NCBI GenBank assembly: GCA_902805675.1
Contig: CADCTA010000060.1
Coordinates: 1 to 40,020, forward strand
Length of the DNA: 40,020 nt
Reading direction: 5' to 3'
Source of the DNA: an uncultured Chthoniobacterales bacterium
GTDB lineage: Bacteria; Verrucomicrobiota; Verrucomicrobiia; Chthoniobacterales; UBA10450
Part shown: piece by piece, positions 15,851 to 24,332 of the stretch
Position numbering within the stretch: position 1 is the first letter of the stretch
How the letters are laid out: each line of letters opens with the position of its first letter
Translations under genes and position numbers: made by a program
Notes under the pieces: generated by a model
What the model was told of the DNA's origin: nothing
What the model saw: only the letters and a program-made list of their open reading frames with translations
Databases searched by the model: none

Positions 15851-17445
15851 AGGAGTTCGATTTCGTAGTCATCGGCAGCGGAATTGCCGGACTCAGTTTT
15901 GCCCTGAAAGCTGCGAAGCACGGCTCCGTCGCGGTGATCACGAAGCGAAAAGGATCCGATAGCAACACGGCGTGGGCGCAGGGCGGCGTCGCCTGCGTGA
16001 CGAGCGACGAGGATTCCTTCGACCTCCACATTCGCGATACGCTCGAAGCTGGCGCCGGGCTCTCGGACGAAGCTGTCGCACGCACCATTGTGACGGAAGG
16101 TCCGGAGCGGATCAGGGAGCTGGGCGAGCTCGGCCTTGAGTTCGATCAACGCGAAGTCTCGGGCCATCGCGAGCCGGATCTCGGACGCGAAGGCGGGCAC
16201 TCGAAGCGGCGCGTGCTGCACGTGCAGGACGTCACAGGCCTCCAGATTGAGAAGACGCTGCTGCGCGAGCTGGAACGGTCGCCGCGCGTGGAGTTGCTGG
16301 AGAATCACATGGCCGTGGACTTGATCACGGCGGGCAAGCTCGGCTTCGCGACGGAGGATCGATGCCTCGGCGTTTACGTGCTCAACGAGAAGACGACCGA
16401 GGTCGAGACGATCCGCACCGACCGCCTTGTCCTGGCGACGGGCGGGTGCGGAAAGGTCTACCTTTATACGACGAATCCCGACGTCGCGACGGGTGATGGC
16501 GTGGCGATCGCGTGGCGAGCCGGCGCGACGATCGCGAACATGGAGTTCGTGCAATTTCATCCGACGTGCCTGTTCCACGCGGAGGCGAAGTCGTTCCTCG
16601 TGTCGGAAGCGATTCGCGGCGAGGGAGGAATTCTGCGCAACAGCCGCGGCGAGGACTTCATGGAGCGGTATCACCCGATGAAGTCGCTGGCGCCGCGCGA
16701 TATCGTGGCGCGAGCAATCGATGCGGAGATCAAGCGGTCGGGCGCGAAGTGCGTCTATCTCGATATCACGCACCAGTCGCCCGAGTTTCTGCGGGAGCGC
16801 TTCCCTCACATCTACGAGACGTGCCTGCGTTTCGGGATCGACATGACGAAGCAGCCGATCCCGGTCGTGCCGGCCGCGCACTACCAGTGCGGTGGCATCA
16901 AGACTGACGTGAACGGAGCGACGACGTTGCCCGGCCTGTACGCGATCGGCGAAGTCGCCTCCACGGGCTTACACGGCGCGAATCGCCTCGCCAGCAACTC
17001 GCTCCTCGAAGGGCTCGTGGTGGCGCACCGTGCGTGCGAGGCGCTGGTGCGTGCGCAGCCGCCGGCGCATCCGGCGCGACAGATCGAGCTTCCACAATGG
17101 CAGCCAGGCAACGTGCAGGATCTCGACGAGCTGGTCGTCATCTACCACAACTGGGACGAGATCCGCCGCCTGATGTGGGACTACGTGGGGATCGTCCGCA
17201 CGGAGAAGCGCCTCCAGCGCGCCAGTGCGCGGCTGCGCAACCTGCAGCGTGAGATCCGGGAGTTTTATTGGAACTTCAAGATCACCGTCGACCTGCTGGA
17301 ACTCCGGAACCTTGCCACCGTGGCCGCTCTCATTGTCGACTCAGCCTTGAGCCGGAAGGAAAGCCGCGGGCTTCACTACACGCTCGACTACCCTGGGACG
17401 GACGACGGCCATTTTAAGCGTGACACGCTCCTGAGCCGAATGTGA
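15847..17445 (+). CDS. nadB: L-aspartate oxidase
   Basis: FAD enzyme that oxidises L-aspartate to iminoaspartate, the first step of de novo NAD synthesis. The length of 532 residues fits NadB. The FAD dinucleotide-binding GSGIAG is at 10-15, followed by DSNTAWAQGGVAC, the NadB/succinate dehydrogenase flavoprotein signature. Further on come FHPTCLF, RGEGGILRN, GGIKTDVNGATTLPGLYAIGE and HGANRLASNSLLEG. The C-terminal helical region is present and complete. The ATG at 15847 overlaps the panC stop by 4 bases. The pairing of NAD and pantothenate genes makes a cofactor segment. nadA and nadC are not in the window. Confidence 0.96.
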   Translation: MKEFDFVVIGSGIAGLSFALKAAKHGSVAVITKRKGSDSNTAWAQGGVACVTSDEDSFDLHIRDTLEAGAGLSDEAVARTIVTEGPERIRELGELGLEFDQREVSGHREPDLGREGGHSKRRVLHVQDVTGLQIEKTLLRELERSPRVELLENHMAVDLITAGKLGFATEDRCLGVYVLNEKTTEVETIRTDRLVLATGGCGKVYLYTTNPDVATGDGVAIAWRAGATIANMEFVQFHPTCLFHAEAKSFLVSEAIRGEGGILRNSRGEDFMERYHPMKSLAPRDIVARAIDAEIKRSGAKCVYLDITHQSPEFLRERFPHIYETCLRFGIDMTKQPIPVVPAAHYQCGGIKTDVNGATTLPGLYAIGEVASTGLHGANRLASNSLLEGLVVAHRACEALVRAQPPAHPARQIELPQWQPGNVQDLDELVVIYHNWDEIRRLMWDYVGIVRTEKRLQRASARLRNLQREIREFYWNFKITVDLLELRNLATVAALIVDSALSRKESRGLHYTLDYPGTDDGHFKRDTLLSRM

Positions 17446-17564
17446 AGCTGGAATGGTCCATGCTATGTAGCTCACGTAGCGCTGTCGTGAGCAGTCCGGA
17501 AGGGGCGGCAAAACGGCTTGCGTCGAGGGTATTTTTCGATAAAAAGGCGCCGGTATTTCGCTCA

Positions 17565-18401
17565 ATGAGAAGAACTTTCGCAATCTCCCTGCTCTTGGCC
17601 GGGAGCGTCGTTGCCGCGAGCGGGCAGTCGATGTCGCCTTACGAAAGTGCCGCGGATTTCGCGAAATACGCGATGAAGCTCCGCGAGCAGGCGATGCTCA
17701 AGGTCGAGCCGCAGGTCTTCGTGCCGACCACTTCCCGCACCAGCACCACGCGCTATCCGTGGAAGACGAACATCATCACGACCGTGTTCTGGATCGGCGA
17801 GCAGCCGACTCAAAATAACCCGGTGCCGAACACGAAAAGCTCGTGGGACGCTAACTGGGCGAATAATTACGGCGGCTACGACGACCCGGATCCGGCTGCC
17901 CGCCGCAACTACATCCCGGTTAACTTCACGCCACGGCAGAACCCGTTCTACGTCGCGCTCCCATACAACGACGTGACGCGCGGCCGGTTCAAACCGGAGG
18001 CGCCGCTCGTGATCCCGTGGTTTAAGCAGGCGTTCACGGCGCAGGGGCAATCGGTTTGCCGCGGCCGCTGGCTCGCCATTCGCAAGGGCAATCGTGTCGC
18101 CTACGCGCAATGGGAAGATTGCGGCCCGTTCCGCACCGATCATTTTCAGTACGTCTTCCAGAACGAACGGCCGAAGCCAAACCTGAACAAAGGCGCTGGC
18201 CTCGACGTCTCGCCCGCAGTGCGCGATTACCTCGGGATGAACTCGACGGACGTGACGGATTGGCAGTTTGTCGAAGTTCGCGATGTGCCGGCGGGTCCAT
18301 GGCGCACCCACGGCGACAACAACCACTTCGTCATCGCCCAGCGGCAAACCCAGCAGCAGCGCGTCGTGCAAGACGCCCCTGCTTCCACCAAGAAGAAGTA
18401 G
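17565..18401 (+). CDS. Secreted protein with probable double-psi beta-barrel (DPBB/RlpA-like) fold
   Basis: The 278-residue product begins with a signal peptide ending near AASGQS. I chose the ATG at 17565 because the frame upstream is not protein-like. The C-terminal half carries QWEDCGPF and, about 45 residues later, GAGLDVSPAVRDYLGM and TDWQFVEV. This is the DPBB/RlpA-like arrangement, in which a D-L/V-SPA helix packs against the barrel. Some DPBB proteins bind or cleave peptidoglycan glycans, but the catalytic residues cannot be confirmed here. A weak TTGCGT-16-TAAAAA sequence (17519-17546) could be its own promoter. A 7-bp hairpin (17470-17476 with 17486-17492) lies in the 119-base gap after nadB. 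It is convergent with the dynamin-like gene. Confidence 0.7.
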   Translation: MRRTFAISLLLAGSVVAASGQSMSPYESAADFAKYAMKLREQAMLKVEPQVFVPTTSRTSTTRYPWKTNIITTVFWIGEQPTQNNPVPNTKSSWDANWANNYGGYDDPDPAARRNYIPVNFTPRQNPFYVALPYNDVTRGRFKPEAPLVIPWFKQAFTAQGQSVCRGRWLAIRKGNRVAYAQWEDCGPFRTDHFQYVFQNERPKPNLNKGAGLDVSPAVRDYLGMNSTDVTDWQFVEVRDVPAGPWRTHGDNNHFVIAQRQTQQQRVVQDAPASTKKK

Positions 18402-18414
18402 CGTGTTGCTACTT
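18396..18414. terminator. Bidirectional hairpin between convergent genes
   Basis: AAGTAGC (18396-18402), a 5-base loop GTGTT and GCTACTT (18408-18414) form a perfect 7-bp stem. It contains the TAG stop codons of both convergent genes (18399-18401 plus; 18409-18411 minus). There is no strong T-tract, so termination activity is uncertain. Confidence 0.4.
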
Positions 18415-20136
18415 GGGTTGCGCGAGGCGGCTCTTTAAGCCCGCGTAGGTCTGCTGTAATTCATCGACGCGATTGAGCAGCGGCTCGTAGCGTTTCCGTT
18501 CAGCAGAACAAAAGGCGGCCAGCGGCTGAAAGGCTGCCTCGACCTCTTTGTAAAAGAGGTCGATGGCGTGCTCCATTTGCTTCTCAATCGTTCGCGCCAG
18601 CTCCTTTGTTTTCGAGTTCATCTCGTCTTCGTAGGCGCTGATGATTTTGCGGCGGCGGCCCACCGCGAAAACGGTGCCGATGACAACCGCGGAGGTCGCG
18701 ATGATGCCGGTCACGTCCACAACGGAAGCGTGGATCATCGCGGAAAGGATCGTCGCGAGGGTGCCGGCAGCGGCGACACCCGCGGGCAAACGCAACCACG
18801 CAGCGCTCTCCCGAAACATGCGTGCGAGTTCGGCCTCGATGCCTTTGCCCGCAATCCGCTCGACCAGCGTAAGCTGAACCGACTGGAGCAGCTCGCGACG
18901 CTGCCGCGCAAAGTCGGGCACCGTTCGCGTGACGCGGTTTCTGCCTTCCGCAGCGAACTGCGCCTCGATCATGTCCTGCAGCTGCGGCCAGAGCCCGCGG
19001 AGATCGGTCTCCAGTAATTGCACCGCGTTTTCGACCTGCGGCTCGACGGTCTGGCGGAGCTTCGCCTCCACTTCATCCTGAAATTCGTGCTGCCACTGGT
19101 CGCGATTGAACACGAGCTGCCACGTCTTCCAGATCGAGAGCTTCTGCTTGAGCAGCTCCGTGCCTTGCTCGGTGCATTCGCGGCAGGCTTGCTCGACGCC
19201 TCGGAGAAAGCCCGCCACTTGCCGCAGCGTCTGCTCTTTACGCGACTGCAGGAACGCCGTCAGCCGCGCGAGATTTTGCTCATCGCGCAGAATGACATCG
19301 AAGCTGCCGCGCACCTCGTCCGCGATATCGCCAACGATCAGGCCAGCCGTCTGGCCAGTCGACTGCAGCTTCAGCATGCGCGCGCCGCCTTCCACGACCA
19401 TGCGGTTGATCTGGTCCTCGAGCGGCCCGAAGTGGCTATCCTCCCACAGCCGCTCTTTATCGACGCCGGTGGTTCGAGCGAGGAGCGCCTTGCGCGCAGA
19501 CACCGCGAAGGTGGGCGGCTTGAAGCCGAGCTTCTGCATCGCGGTGTCTTCGAGGTGGCGGCGAATGATGTCGATCTCCGCCTGGTCGCGCAGGTCAGCC
19601 TGTTGCAGCACAAAAACAACGTTCTTGAGCCAACGTTTTTGCACCAGCTCGAGCAATGTCCACGCGGATTGCGTCCACGGGTTTGTGACTGAGAAGACGA
19701 AGAGAACCAGGTCGGCGCGCGGGATGAACCCTTCGGTGATGGTCTGATGCTCCGGCACGATCGTGTTCGTGCCCGGCGTATCGACGACGTTGAAGTCGCG
19801 GAGAAACTCGATCGGCTGATGTCGCTCCGTCAGCTGCGGCGAAACCTCGATCGTGGCTTCGCGTTCGGCGTAGCGGAAGATGTAAACCTTATCCGTTGCC
19901 GGCAGCACATCGACCTTCGCGAATTCCTGCCCGAAGAGCGCATTGAGCAGCGACGACTTGCCAGCTTTGACCTCGCCGACGACGACAAACAGGAGCGGTT
20001 CGCGAATGTCCGTCAGCAGCCCCTGCAAGGTGTCGAGACTGGCGGGATCGCGCCGCATCTCGGAGCCGAGCTTGAGCAAAGCCGCCAGCGCAGTTTCGAG
20101 CTCAGTTCGAAGCTGCAGGTAATTGTCGGCGAGCAT
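18409..20136 (-). CDS. Bacterial dynamin-like GTPase
   Basis: A 575-residue large GTPase. The G1 loop GEVKAGKSS is at 54-62, G3 DTPGTN at 119-124, and the G4 region reads LQQADL instead of the usual T/NKxD, as in many bacterial dynamin-like proteins. A long helical region follows, then a hydrophobic hairpin (LPAGVAAAGTLATILSAM and a second segment ending VIGTVFAVG). This is the membrane paddle or insertion region. A charged C-terminal helix completes the protein. These proteins bind and remodel membranes or respond to membrane stress. I chose the ATG at 20136 (MLADNYLQL); the longer frame runs into the neighbouring gene. The upstream polysaccharide deacetylase ends 11 bases away on the same strand, so the two probably form an operon. 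Confidence 0.88.
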   Translation of the reverse strand: MLADNYLQLRTELETALAALLKLGSEMRRDPASLDTLQGLLTDIREPLLFVVVGEVKAGKSSLLNALFGQEFAKVDVLPATDKVYIFRYAEREATIEVSPQLTERHQPIEFLRDFNVVDTPGTNTIVPEHQTITEGFIPRADLVLFVFSVTNPWTQSAWTLLELVQKRWLKNVVFVLQQADLRDQAEIDIIRRHLEDTAMQKLGFKPPTFAVSARKALLARTTGVDKERLWEDSHFGPLEDQINRMVVEGGARMLKLQSTGQTAGLIVGDIADEVRGSFDVILRDEQNLARLTAFLQSRKEQTLRQVAGFLRGVEQACRECTEQGTELLKQKLSIWKTWQLVFNRDQWQHEFQDEVEAKLRQTVEPQVENAVQLLETDLRGLWPQLQDMIEAQFAAEGRNRVTRTVPDFARQRRELLQSVQLTLVERIAGKGIEAELARMFRESAAWLRLPAGVAAAGTLATILSAMIHASVVDVTGIIATSAVVIGTVFAVGRRRKIISAYEDEMNSKTKELARTIEKQMEHAIDLFYKEVEAAFQPLAAFCSAERKRYEPLLNRVDELQQTYAGLKSRLAQPK

Positions 20137-20147
20137 GCCGGCAGTCC

Positions 20148-21170
20148 TCAGCCGTTCGGAGTCGCAGCGGGGCCGCTCGCCGGCATGGCAGGCGAAGAGT
20201 TTCCGCGCGGAGCGGTGGCAGGCGCAGTTGGCGGGCGTGTGCCGCTCGCGGGCGAAGCGGCGGGACGCGCTGTGCCGGCAGCGGTCGCTGCAGGCTGCGG
20301 ATCGCTGGCGGCGCCGGGCGCGCGCGTGGCGGTCGCCTTCGGCGTGGCCGTCGGCCTGGCGCCCGGCTTCGCCATCGCGAGCAGCTCCGACACGGTGGCG
20401 AACTTGAATCCCTTGGCCGTGAGTTGGTCGAATGTGTCGGGCATTGCCTCGATCGTGCCGGGGTGAATGTCGTGGGCGAGGATGATGGAACCGGGCTGGG
20501 TTTGATTCACAATCCGGTCGCGGATCACTCCAGGGCCGGGGCGGCGCCAATCGAACGGATCAACGTCCCAGATGATGGTTTTGTAGCCGAAAGTTTCGTA
20601 CATCCACTGCTTCTGCCGCGGCGTGATGGAGCCATACGGTGGTCGCATCAAGGTTGTTCGTTTGCCGGCTGCGGCCTCGATCGCTTCGTCAGTCTTCTGC
20701 AGCTGTGTGCGGACTCCGTCGTCTCCCATTTTGCCAAGATTGGGGTGCGACCAGGAGTGGTTTGCCAGCTCATGCCCTTCGCGCACGATGCGCTTCATGA
20801 TGTCCGGGTATTCGACTGCGTTCTGCCCGATGACGAAAAACGTCGCCTTCAGCTTCCGCGCCGCGAGCATGTCGAGCAGCTTCGGCGTGAGGGTGGCGTG
20901 CGGGCCGTCATCGAACGTCATCGCGATGTACGGCTGGTCGACGTAAACGGAATTAAAAGTGACCTGCGGGCCGGCCGGCGTCTGCGGCGCTGCCGGCTGA
21001 GCGACGCGGGGCGGTTCCGCTGCCTGCGGAGCGACGCCCGCTGGTGGCTGCTGCTGAGTAGCCGGGGGGGGCTGCGGCGGCGCTTGCTGCGCGGCAGCGA
21101 TTTGGAAGGCGATGAGAGTGAACCCGCAGAGCAGGAGGGGCCGGTGGCGAAACATGCGAGAAGCGGGCAA
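20148..21170 (-). CDS. Secreted polysaccharide deacetylase (NodB/CE4 family)
   Basis: A signal peptide (FRHRPLLLCGFTLIAFQIAAA) is followed by a Pro/Gln/Ala-rich linker at ~28-68. The CE4 domain at about 72-265 has all motifs: TFDDGPH (Asp87, Asp88), the metal-binding HSWSHP (His138, His142), RPPYG (176-180), the DVDPFDW region and ILAHDIHPG. CE4 enzymes remove acetyl groups from peptidoglycan, chitin-like or other exopolysaccharide N-acetyl sugars. The last ~70 residues are an Ala/Thr/Pro-rich tail (TATPKATATRAP...), as in several other exported proteins here. The start is ATG 21170 or the ATG at 21155. It is divergent from the hybrid kinase gene across 197 bases in which I see no clear promoter. 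The dynamin-like gene follows. Confidence 0.92.
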   Translation of the reverse strand: MPASRMFRHRPLLLCGFTLIAFQIAAAQQAPPQPPPATQQQPPAGVAPQAAEPPRVAQPAAPQTPAGPQVTFNSVYVDQPYIAMTFDDGPHATLTPKLLDMLAARKLKATFFVIGQNAVEYPDIMKRIVREGHELANHSWSHPNLGKMGDDGVRTQLQKTDEAIEAAAGKRTTLMRPPYGSITPRQKQWMYETFGYKTIIWDVDPFDWRRPGPGVIRDRIVNQTQPGSIILAHDIHPGTIEAMPDTFDQLTAKGFKFATVSELLAMAKPGARPTATPKATATRAPGAASDPQPAATAAGTARPAASPASGTRPPTAPATAPRGNSSPAMPASGPAATPNG

Positions 21171-21367
21171 AAAACTTGGCTGTATCTAGCAGAGGGTGCT
21201 CGCAACGCAATAGGCGTCTGGTGTCGTTTAGCGCTCCTAACGTGCCGGGGTTGTTCGCAATTTCCATAGCTGGGACGGAAAATCAGCCAAGCGGTGGGGT
21301 TGGCAGCTATCCTGCTAGTTTAAGGGGCAGCGCCACTGGGTTGTTTCGGGAGGCGCTCCTTCCAATA

Positions 21368-23260
21368 ATGAAGATTTTGCTCGTAGAAGACCACGCCGAC
21401 AGTCGCCGGAACCTGCAGCGGCTGATCGAGCGGCGCGGCCATGAGGTGGTAGCGGTTGGAAGTGCTGAGGAAGCGGAAGCCGTGCTCGCGGCACAGACGT
21501 TCCCATTTCTAATCCTCGACTGGATGTTGCCCGGCAAGAGCGGCGTCGACCTGTGCCGCCAGCTCCGCTCGGCGGCGAACGGCGATGAGATGTTCATCCT
21601 GCTCGTGACGGCGCGTGCCGATACGGAAGATCTTCAGCAGGCGCTGGAAGCCGGCGCAAATGATTACCTGACCAAGCCGCTCGATCTCGGGCTGCTGAAC
21701 GTGCGCCTCTCGGTCGCCGAGCGCCAGATTCGCGATCTCTCCGAGCGCAACCAGGCGCGCGCGGCTCTCCAGGAGTCTGCACAGACGATGAAGAACATCC
21801 TCGAGAACACGACGGATGGCTTCTTCGCGGTCGATAGCGACTGGAGGTTCACCTACTTGAATCCGGAAGCGGAAGTCTTGCTCGATCGCGGCCGGGAGGA
21901 CCTGCTCGGTGCGACAATTTGGGAAAAGTTCCCGGACCTGAACGGCTCTGTTTTCGAGACCAATTACCGCAAGGTGATGAGCGAGAAGATCGCCGTGGAG
22001 TTCGAGGCCAGCGATGCTGCGGTCAAGACCTGGTTCGAAGTGCACGCATATCCCAGCAGTGGCGGCGTCTCGGTGTTCTTCCGGGATATCACGGAGCGCA
22101 GGCGCACCGATGAGGAGCGGCTGACCACCAGCAAGCTCGAGTCGCTCGGCACGCTCGCCGGTGGCATCGCGCACGACCTCAACAACATTCTGACCGTCAT
22201 CTCCGGCAACATCGGCCTGGCGCAGATCGAAGCGCCGAGCGATTGCGGAAGTCTGCTCTCGTTCCTCTCCCGCGCCGGCCAGGCTGCGCAACATGCAGCG
22301 CACCTCTCCAGCCAGCTTCTCACCTTCTCGAAAGGCGGCGCGCCCTTGAAGAAAGTCACATCGATCGCACAGCTGCTCGAGCAGTCCGCAGAGTTTTCCC
22401 TCTACGGCTCGAGCCTGCGAGCCGATCTCGATATCGATCAGCACCTCTGCAAAGCCGAAGTGGACGCGGGCCAGATCGAGCAGGTGATCAATGCGCTCAT
22501 CATCAATGCGCGCGACGCGATGCCGAACGGCGGCACCGTGCGTGTCTCGGCCAGGAACGTGGAGTTCGACGAAAGAAACGCGACCCTGCTGCCGGCGGGG
22601 CGCTACCTGAAAGTCTCGATCACCGATCGCGGACCTGGTGTGTCGGAAGAGCTCACGACGAAGATTTTCGATCCATACTTCACCACCAAGCCTGCGGCCA
22701 GCGGGCTCGGGCTGGCGATCAGCTACTCGATCGTGAAGAAGCACGGCGGACTGCTCCACCTCGAGTCGTCTTCGCCGGATGGTTCGACGTTCGCGTTCTA
22801 TCTCCCAGCCAGCGAAGGCAAAGTCGCTCCCGTTGCTCCGAAATCGGTCGACAAGCCGTTTCACTTTAATCACCAACGCATCCTGATCATGGATGATGAG
22901 GCGGCCATTCGCGAGCTGACGTCCCAGCTCCTCAGCACGCTGGGCTACGAAGTCACTGCGGTGCCAGACGGGCTGGAAGCAGTGCGCACCTACGAGCGCG
23001 CATTGCGCCGAGGCGAAAACTTCCAGGCTGTCATTCTCGATGCGACGGTGCGCGGTGGGATGGGCGGCGTGGCGACGATCGAGCGGCTGCGCGGGATGGA
23101 TCCGCATGTGAATGCGATCATCTGCAGCGGCTACTCGGATGAGGCGGCGTTGTCGGAATTCCTCGCTTACGGATTCCGCGGTGCGCTCCCGAAACCGTTC
23201 ACGCGCGGCGAACTCGCCGACGCGCTGCAACGGACCTTCGACGGCGGCAAGGTGAACTAA
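21368..23260 (+). CDS. Hybrid histidine kinase: REC-PAS-HisKA-HATPase-REC
   Basis: A soluble 630-residue phosphorelay protein with no membrane segment. The N-terminal receiver (1-~120) has phospho-acceptor Asp51 in LILDWMLPG and Lys in LTKPLD. A PAS domain spans about 140-250 (NTTDGFFAVDSDWRFTYLN). The HisKA H-box GGIAHDLNNIL has His269. The HATPase domain has the N-box IINARDAM (~380), ITDRGPGV, FDPYFTTK and GLGLAI. The C-terminal receiver (~500-630) has Asp558 in VILDATVRGGMGG. The start ATG 21368 aligns with the receiver fold, and a GGGAGG sits 14 bases upstream. An N-terminal receiver feeding a kinase suggests it takes input from another kinase. No partner is obvious in the window. Confidence 0.93.
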   Translation: MKILLVEDHADSRRNLQRLIERRGHEVVAVGSAEEAEAVLAAQTFPFLILDWMLPGKSGVDLCRQLRSAANGDEMFILLVTARADTEDLQQALEAGANDYLTKPLDLGLLNVRLSVAERQIRDLSERNQARAALQESAQTMKNILENTTDGFFAVDSDWRFTYLNPEAEVLLDRGREDLLGATIWEKFPDLNGSVFETNYRKVMSEKIAVEFEASDAAVKTWFEVHAYPSSGGVSVFFRDITERRRTDEERLTTSKLESLGTLAGGIAHDLNNILTVISGNIGLAQIEAPSDCGSLLSFLSRAGQAAQHAAHLSSQLLTFSKGGAPLKKVTSIAQLLEQSAEFSLYGSSLRADLDIDQHLCKAEVDAGQIEQVINALIINARDAMPNGGTVRVSARNVEFDERNATLLPAGRYLKVSITDRGPGVSEELTTKIFDPYFTTKPAASGLGLAISYSIVKKHGGLLHLESSSPDGSTFAFYLPASEGKVAPVAPKSVDKPFHFNHQRILIMDDEAAIRELTSQLLSTLGYEVTAVPDGLEAVRTYERALRRGENFQAVILDATVRGGMGGVATIERLRGMDPHVNAIICSGYSDEAALSEFLAYGFRGALPKPFTRGELADALQRTFDGGKVN

Positions 23261-23298
23261 CGCGACGCCGCTGAACGCGGCCGGCGTTCGGCATTGTT

Positions 23299-23374
23299 GT
23301 AGCGTCCGCTGTCCTCAGCGGAAACCTTGAACGTGCGACGCCCAGCGCAACGCGCTGAGGACAGCGTACTCTAC
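23299..23374. repeat. 22-bp imperfect inverted repeat (family D)
   Basis: The arm at 23299-23320 (starts GTAGCG, ends GTCCTCAGCG) and the arm at 23353-23374 are inverted copies with two mismatches in 22. They are separated by 32 bases. The element lies between the convergent hybrid kinase and thioredoxin genes, so it could also act as a hairpin at the ends of both transcripts. Confidence 0.8.
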
Positions 23375-23390
23375 CACAGCGGAGACCGTG

Positions 23391-23843
23391 CTAGCCTTTG
23401 CGCAGCTTGTCCAGCTCCGCGAGAAAAGCCGACGGACCACCGGGCATGTAGCCGAGCTCTCCAACTTTCCGGCCTTCACCGTTCAGAACGATGATGGTCG
23501 GGAAGCCTTGCACTTGATACTGCTCAGCCAGTTCCATGTTGTGCGCTTTCTGCGCCGCTGAGAGCTCGGTGCGCTTTGGGAAGTCGACTTCCAGCAGGAC
23601 GAGGTTTTTGTCCGCGTAGTCCTTGAATTCCGGCCGCGAGAAAACCTCCTTGTCGAGCTTGATGCACCATCCGCACCAGTCCGAGCCGGTGAAGTCGACC
23701 AGGATCAGCTTCTTGTCTGATTTCGCCCGATCCTTGGCCTGCTTGATATCGGTCAACCAACCCGGCTTCGCGTCAGCAAAAGCTGTCGCGTCCAAAGCGA
23801 GGAAGAAGGCAACGAGGAGCGAGAACGATCGGAGCTGTTTCAC
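23391..23843 (-). CDS. Exported thioredoxin-fold protein
   Basis: A 150-residue product with a signal peptide (VKQLRSFSLLVAFFLALDATAFA) and a thioredoxin-like domain. The CGWC redox site is at 57-60 in GSDWCGWCIKL, and the cis-Pro loop is GFPTIIVL. The pattern is that of thioredoxin_7/DsbD-gamma-like periplasmic reductases or chaperones. I chose the GTG at 23843: the frame is open to an ATG at 23948, but the added ~35 residues do not resemble an export signal and begin inside a perfect palindrome. It probably reduces or isomerises disulfides in exported proteins. No cytochrome c maturation genes are near. Confidence 0.82.
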   Translation of the reverse strand: MKQLRSFSLLVAFFLALDATAFADAKPGWLTDIKQAKDRAKSDKKLILVDFTGSDWCGWCIKLDKEVFSRPEFKDYADKNLVLLEVDFPKRTELSAAQKAHNMELAEQYQVQGFPTIIVLNGEGRKVGELGYMPGGPSAFLAELDKLRKG

Positions 23844-23934
23844 GGCGAAAGTGTCCAGCAGTTTAGCGTCTTGCGCAACCGGTGGGCGCGTCCGATCGGC
23901 GGCGGCAATTAACCGCACCGACGTCTGTACAAAG

Positions 23935-23964
23935 TTAGCCCGGCGCACATGTGCGCCGGGCTAA
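23935..23964. repeat. Perfect 30-bp palindrome
   Basis: TTAGCCCGGCGCACA is followed immediately by its exact reverse complement, giving a 15-bp stem with no loop. It lies between the SWIB gene and the thioredoxin gene on the same strand. It could form a transcript hairpin after the SWIB gene, be a regulator site, or be a short mobile repeat. No T-tract follows. Confidence 0.75.
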
Positions 23965-23981
23965 ACCAAACCGAAATCCTT

Positions 23982-24275
23982 TTACGACGCTTTGATATGC
24001 CCGTTCACGAGCTTGGTCATCTCGAACATGCTGACCTGGCTCTTACCGTTGAAGACGGACTTGAGGGCGGGGTCGGCATTGATTTGCGTTCTTTTCTTCG
24101 CGTCCTGCAAACCATTCTTCTTGATGTAGTCCCAGAGCTTCTTGGTGAGTTCGGAACGTGGCAGCGGCTTGGAGCCGACGATCTCAGAGAGCTTCTCGTC
24201 TGGCTGCACCGGTTTCATGAAGGCGGCGTTCGGCTTGCGCTTGGAAGGGGTTTTGGTGGCTGTCGTTTTCGGCAT
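23982..24275 (-). CDS. SWIB/MDM2 domain protein
   Basis: A 97-residue protein. The N-terminal ~20 residues are Lys/Thr-rich and basic (MPKTTATKTPSKRKPNAAF). The SWIB/MDM2 fold fills the rest: KPVQPDEKLSEIVG, LPRSELTKKLWDYIKKNGLQD, KRTQINADPALKSVF and MFEMTKLVNGHI. SWIB domains are best known from eukaryotic chromatin remodelling and p53 regulators. They also occur in Chlamydiae (including on topoisomerase) and other bacteria. The basic tail suggests DNA or nucleoid binding, but the molecular role is not established. It lies between the PP2C regulator and the thioredoxin on the same strand. Confidence 0.9.
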   Translation of the reverse strand: MPKTTATKTPSKRKPNAAFMKPVQPDEKLSEIVGSKPLPRSELTKKLWDYIKKNGLQDAKKRTQINADPALKSVFNGKSQVSMFEMTKLVNGHIKAS

Positions 24276-24332
24276 AGAGGCTGATTAGTCGTTCACCCGG
24301 GGCACGGCAATACTAATTTTCGCGCGGGTAGC

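Noticed and set aside
15727-16881. A 384-codon frame antisense to nadB
   Set aside because: NadB signatures are intact on the plus strand, and the antisense product resembles no family.
17519-17546. Promoter-like TTGCGT-16-TAAAAA before the DPBB-like gene
   Set aside because: Both hexamers are poor matches, so I mention it with the gene but do not list it as a feature.
20136-20550. Upstream extension of the dynamin-like frame
   Set aside because: It overlaps the deacetylase's low-complexity tail in another frame and has no dynamin similarity, so I start the gene at 20136.
21509-23230. A 573-codon frame antisense to the hybrid kinase
   Set aside because: The sense frame has all kinase and receiver motifs. 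The antisense frame is a by-product of high GC at third codon positions.
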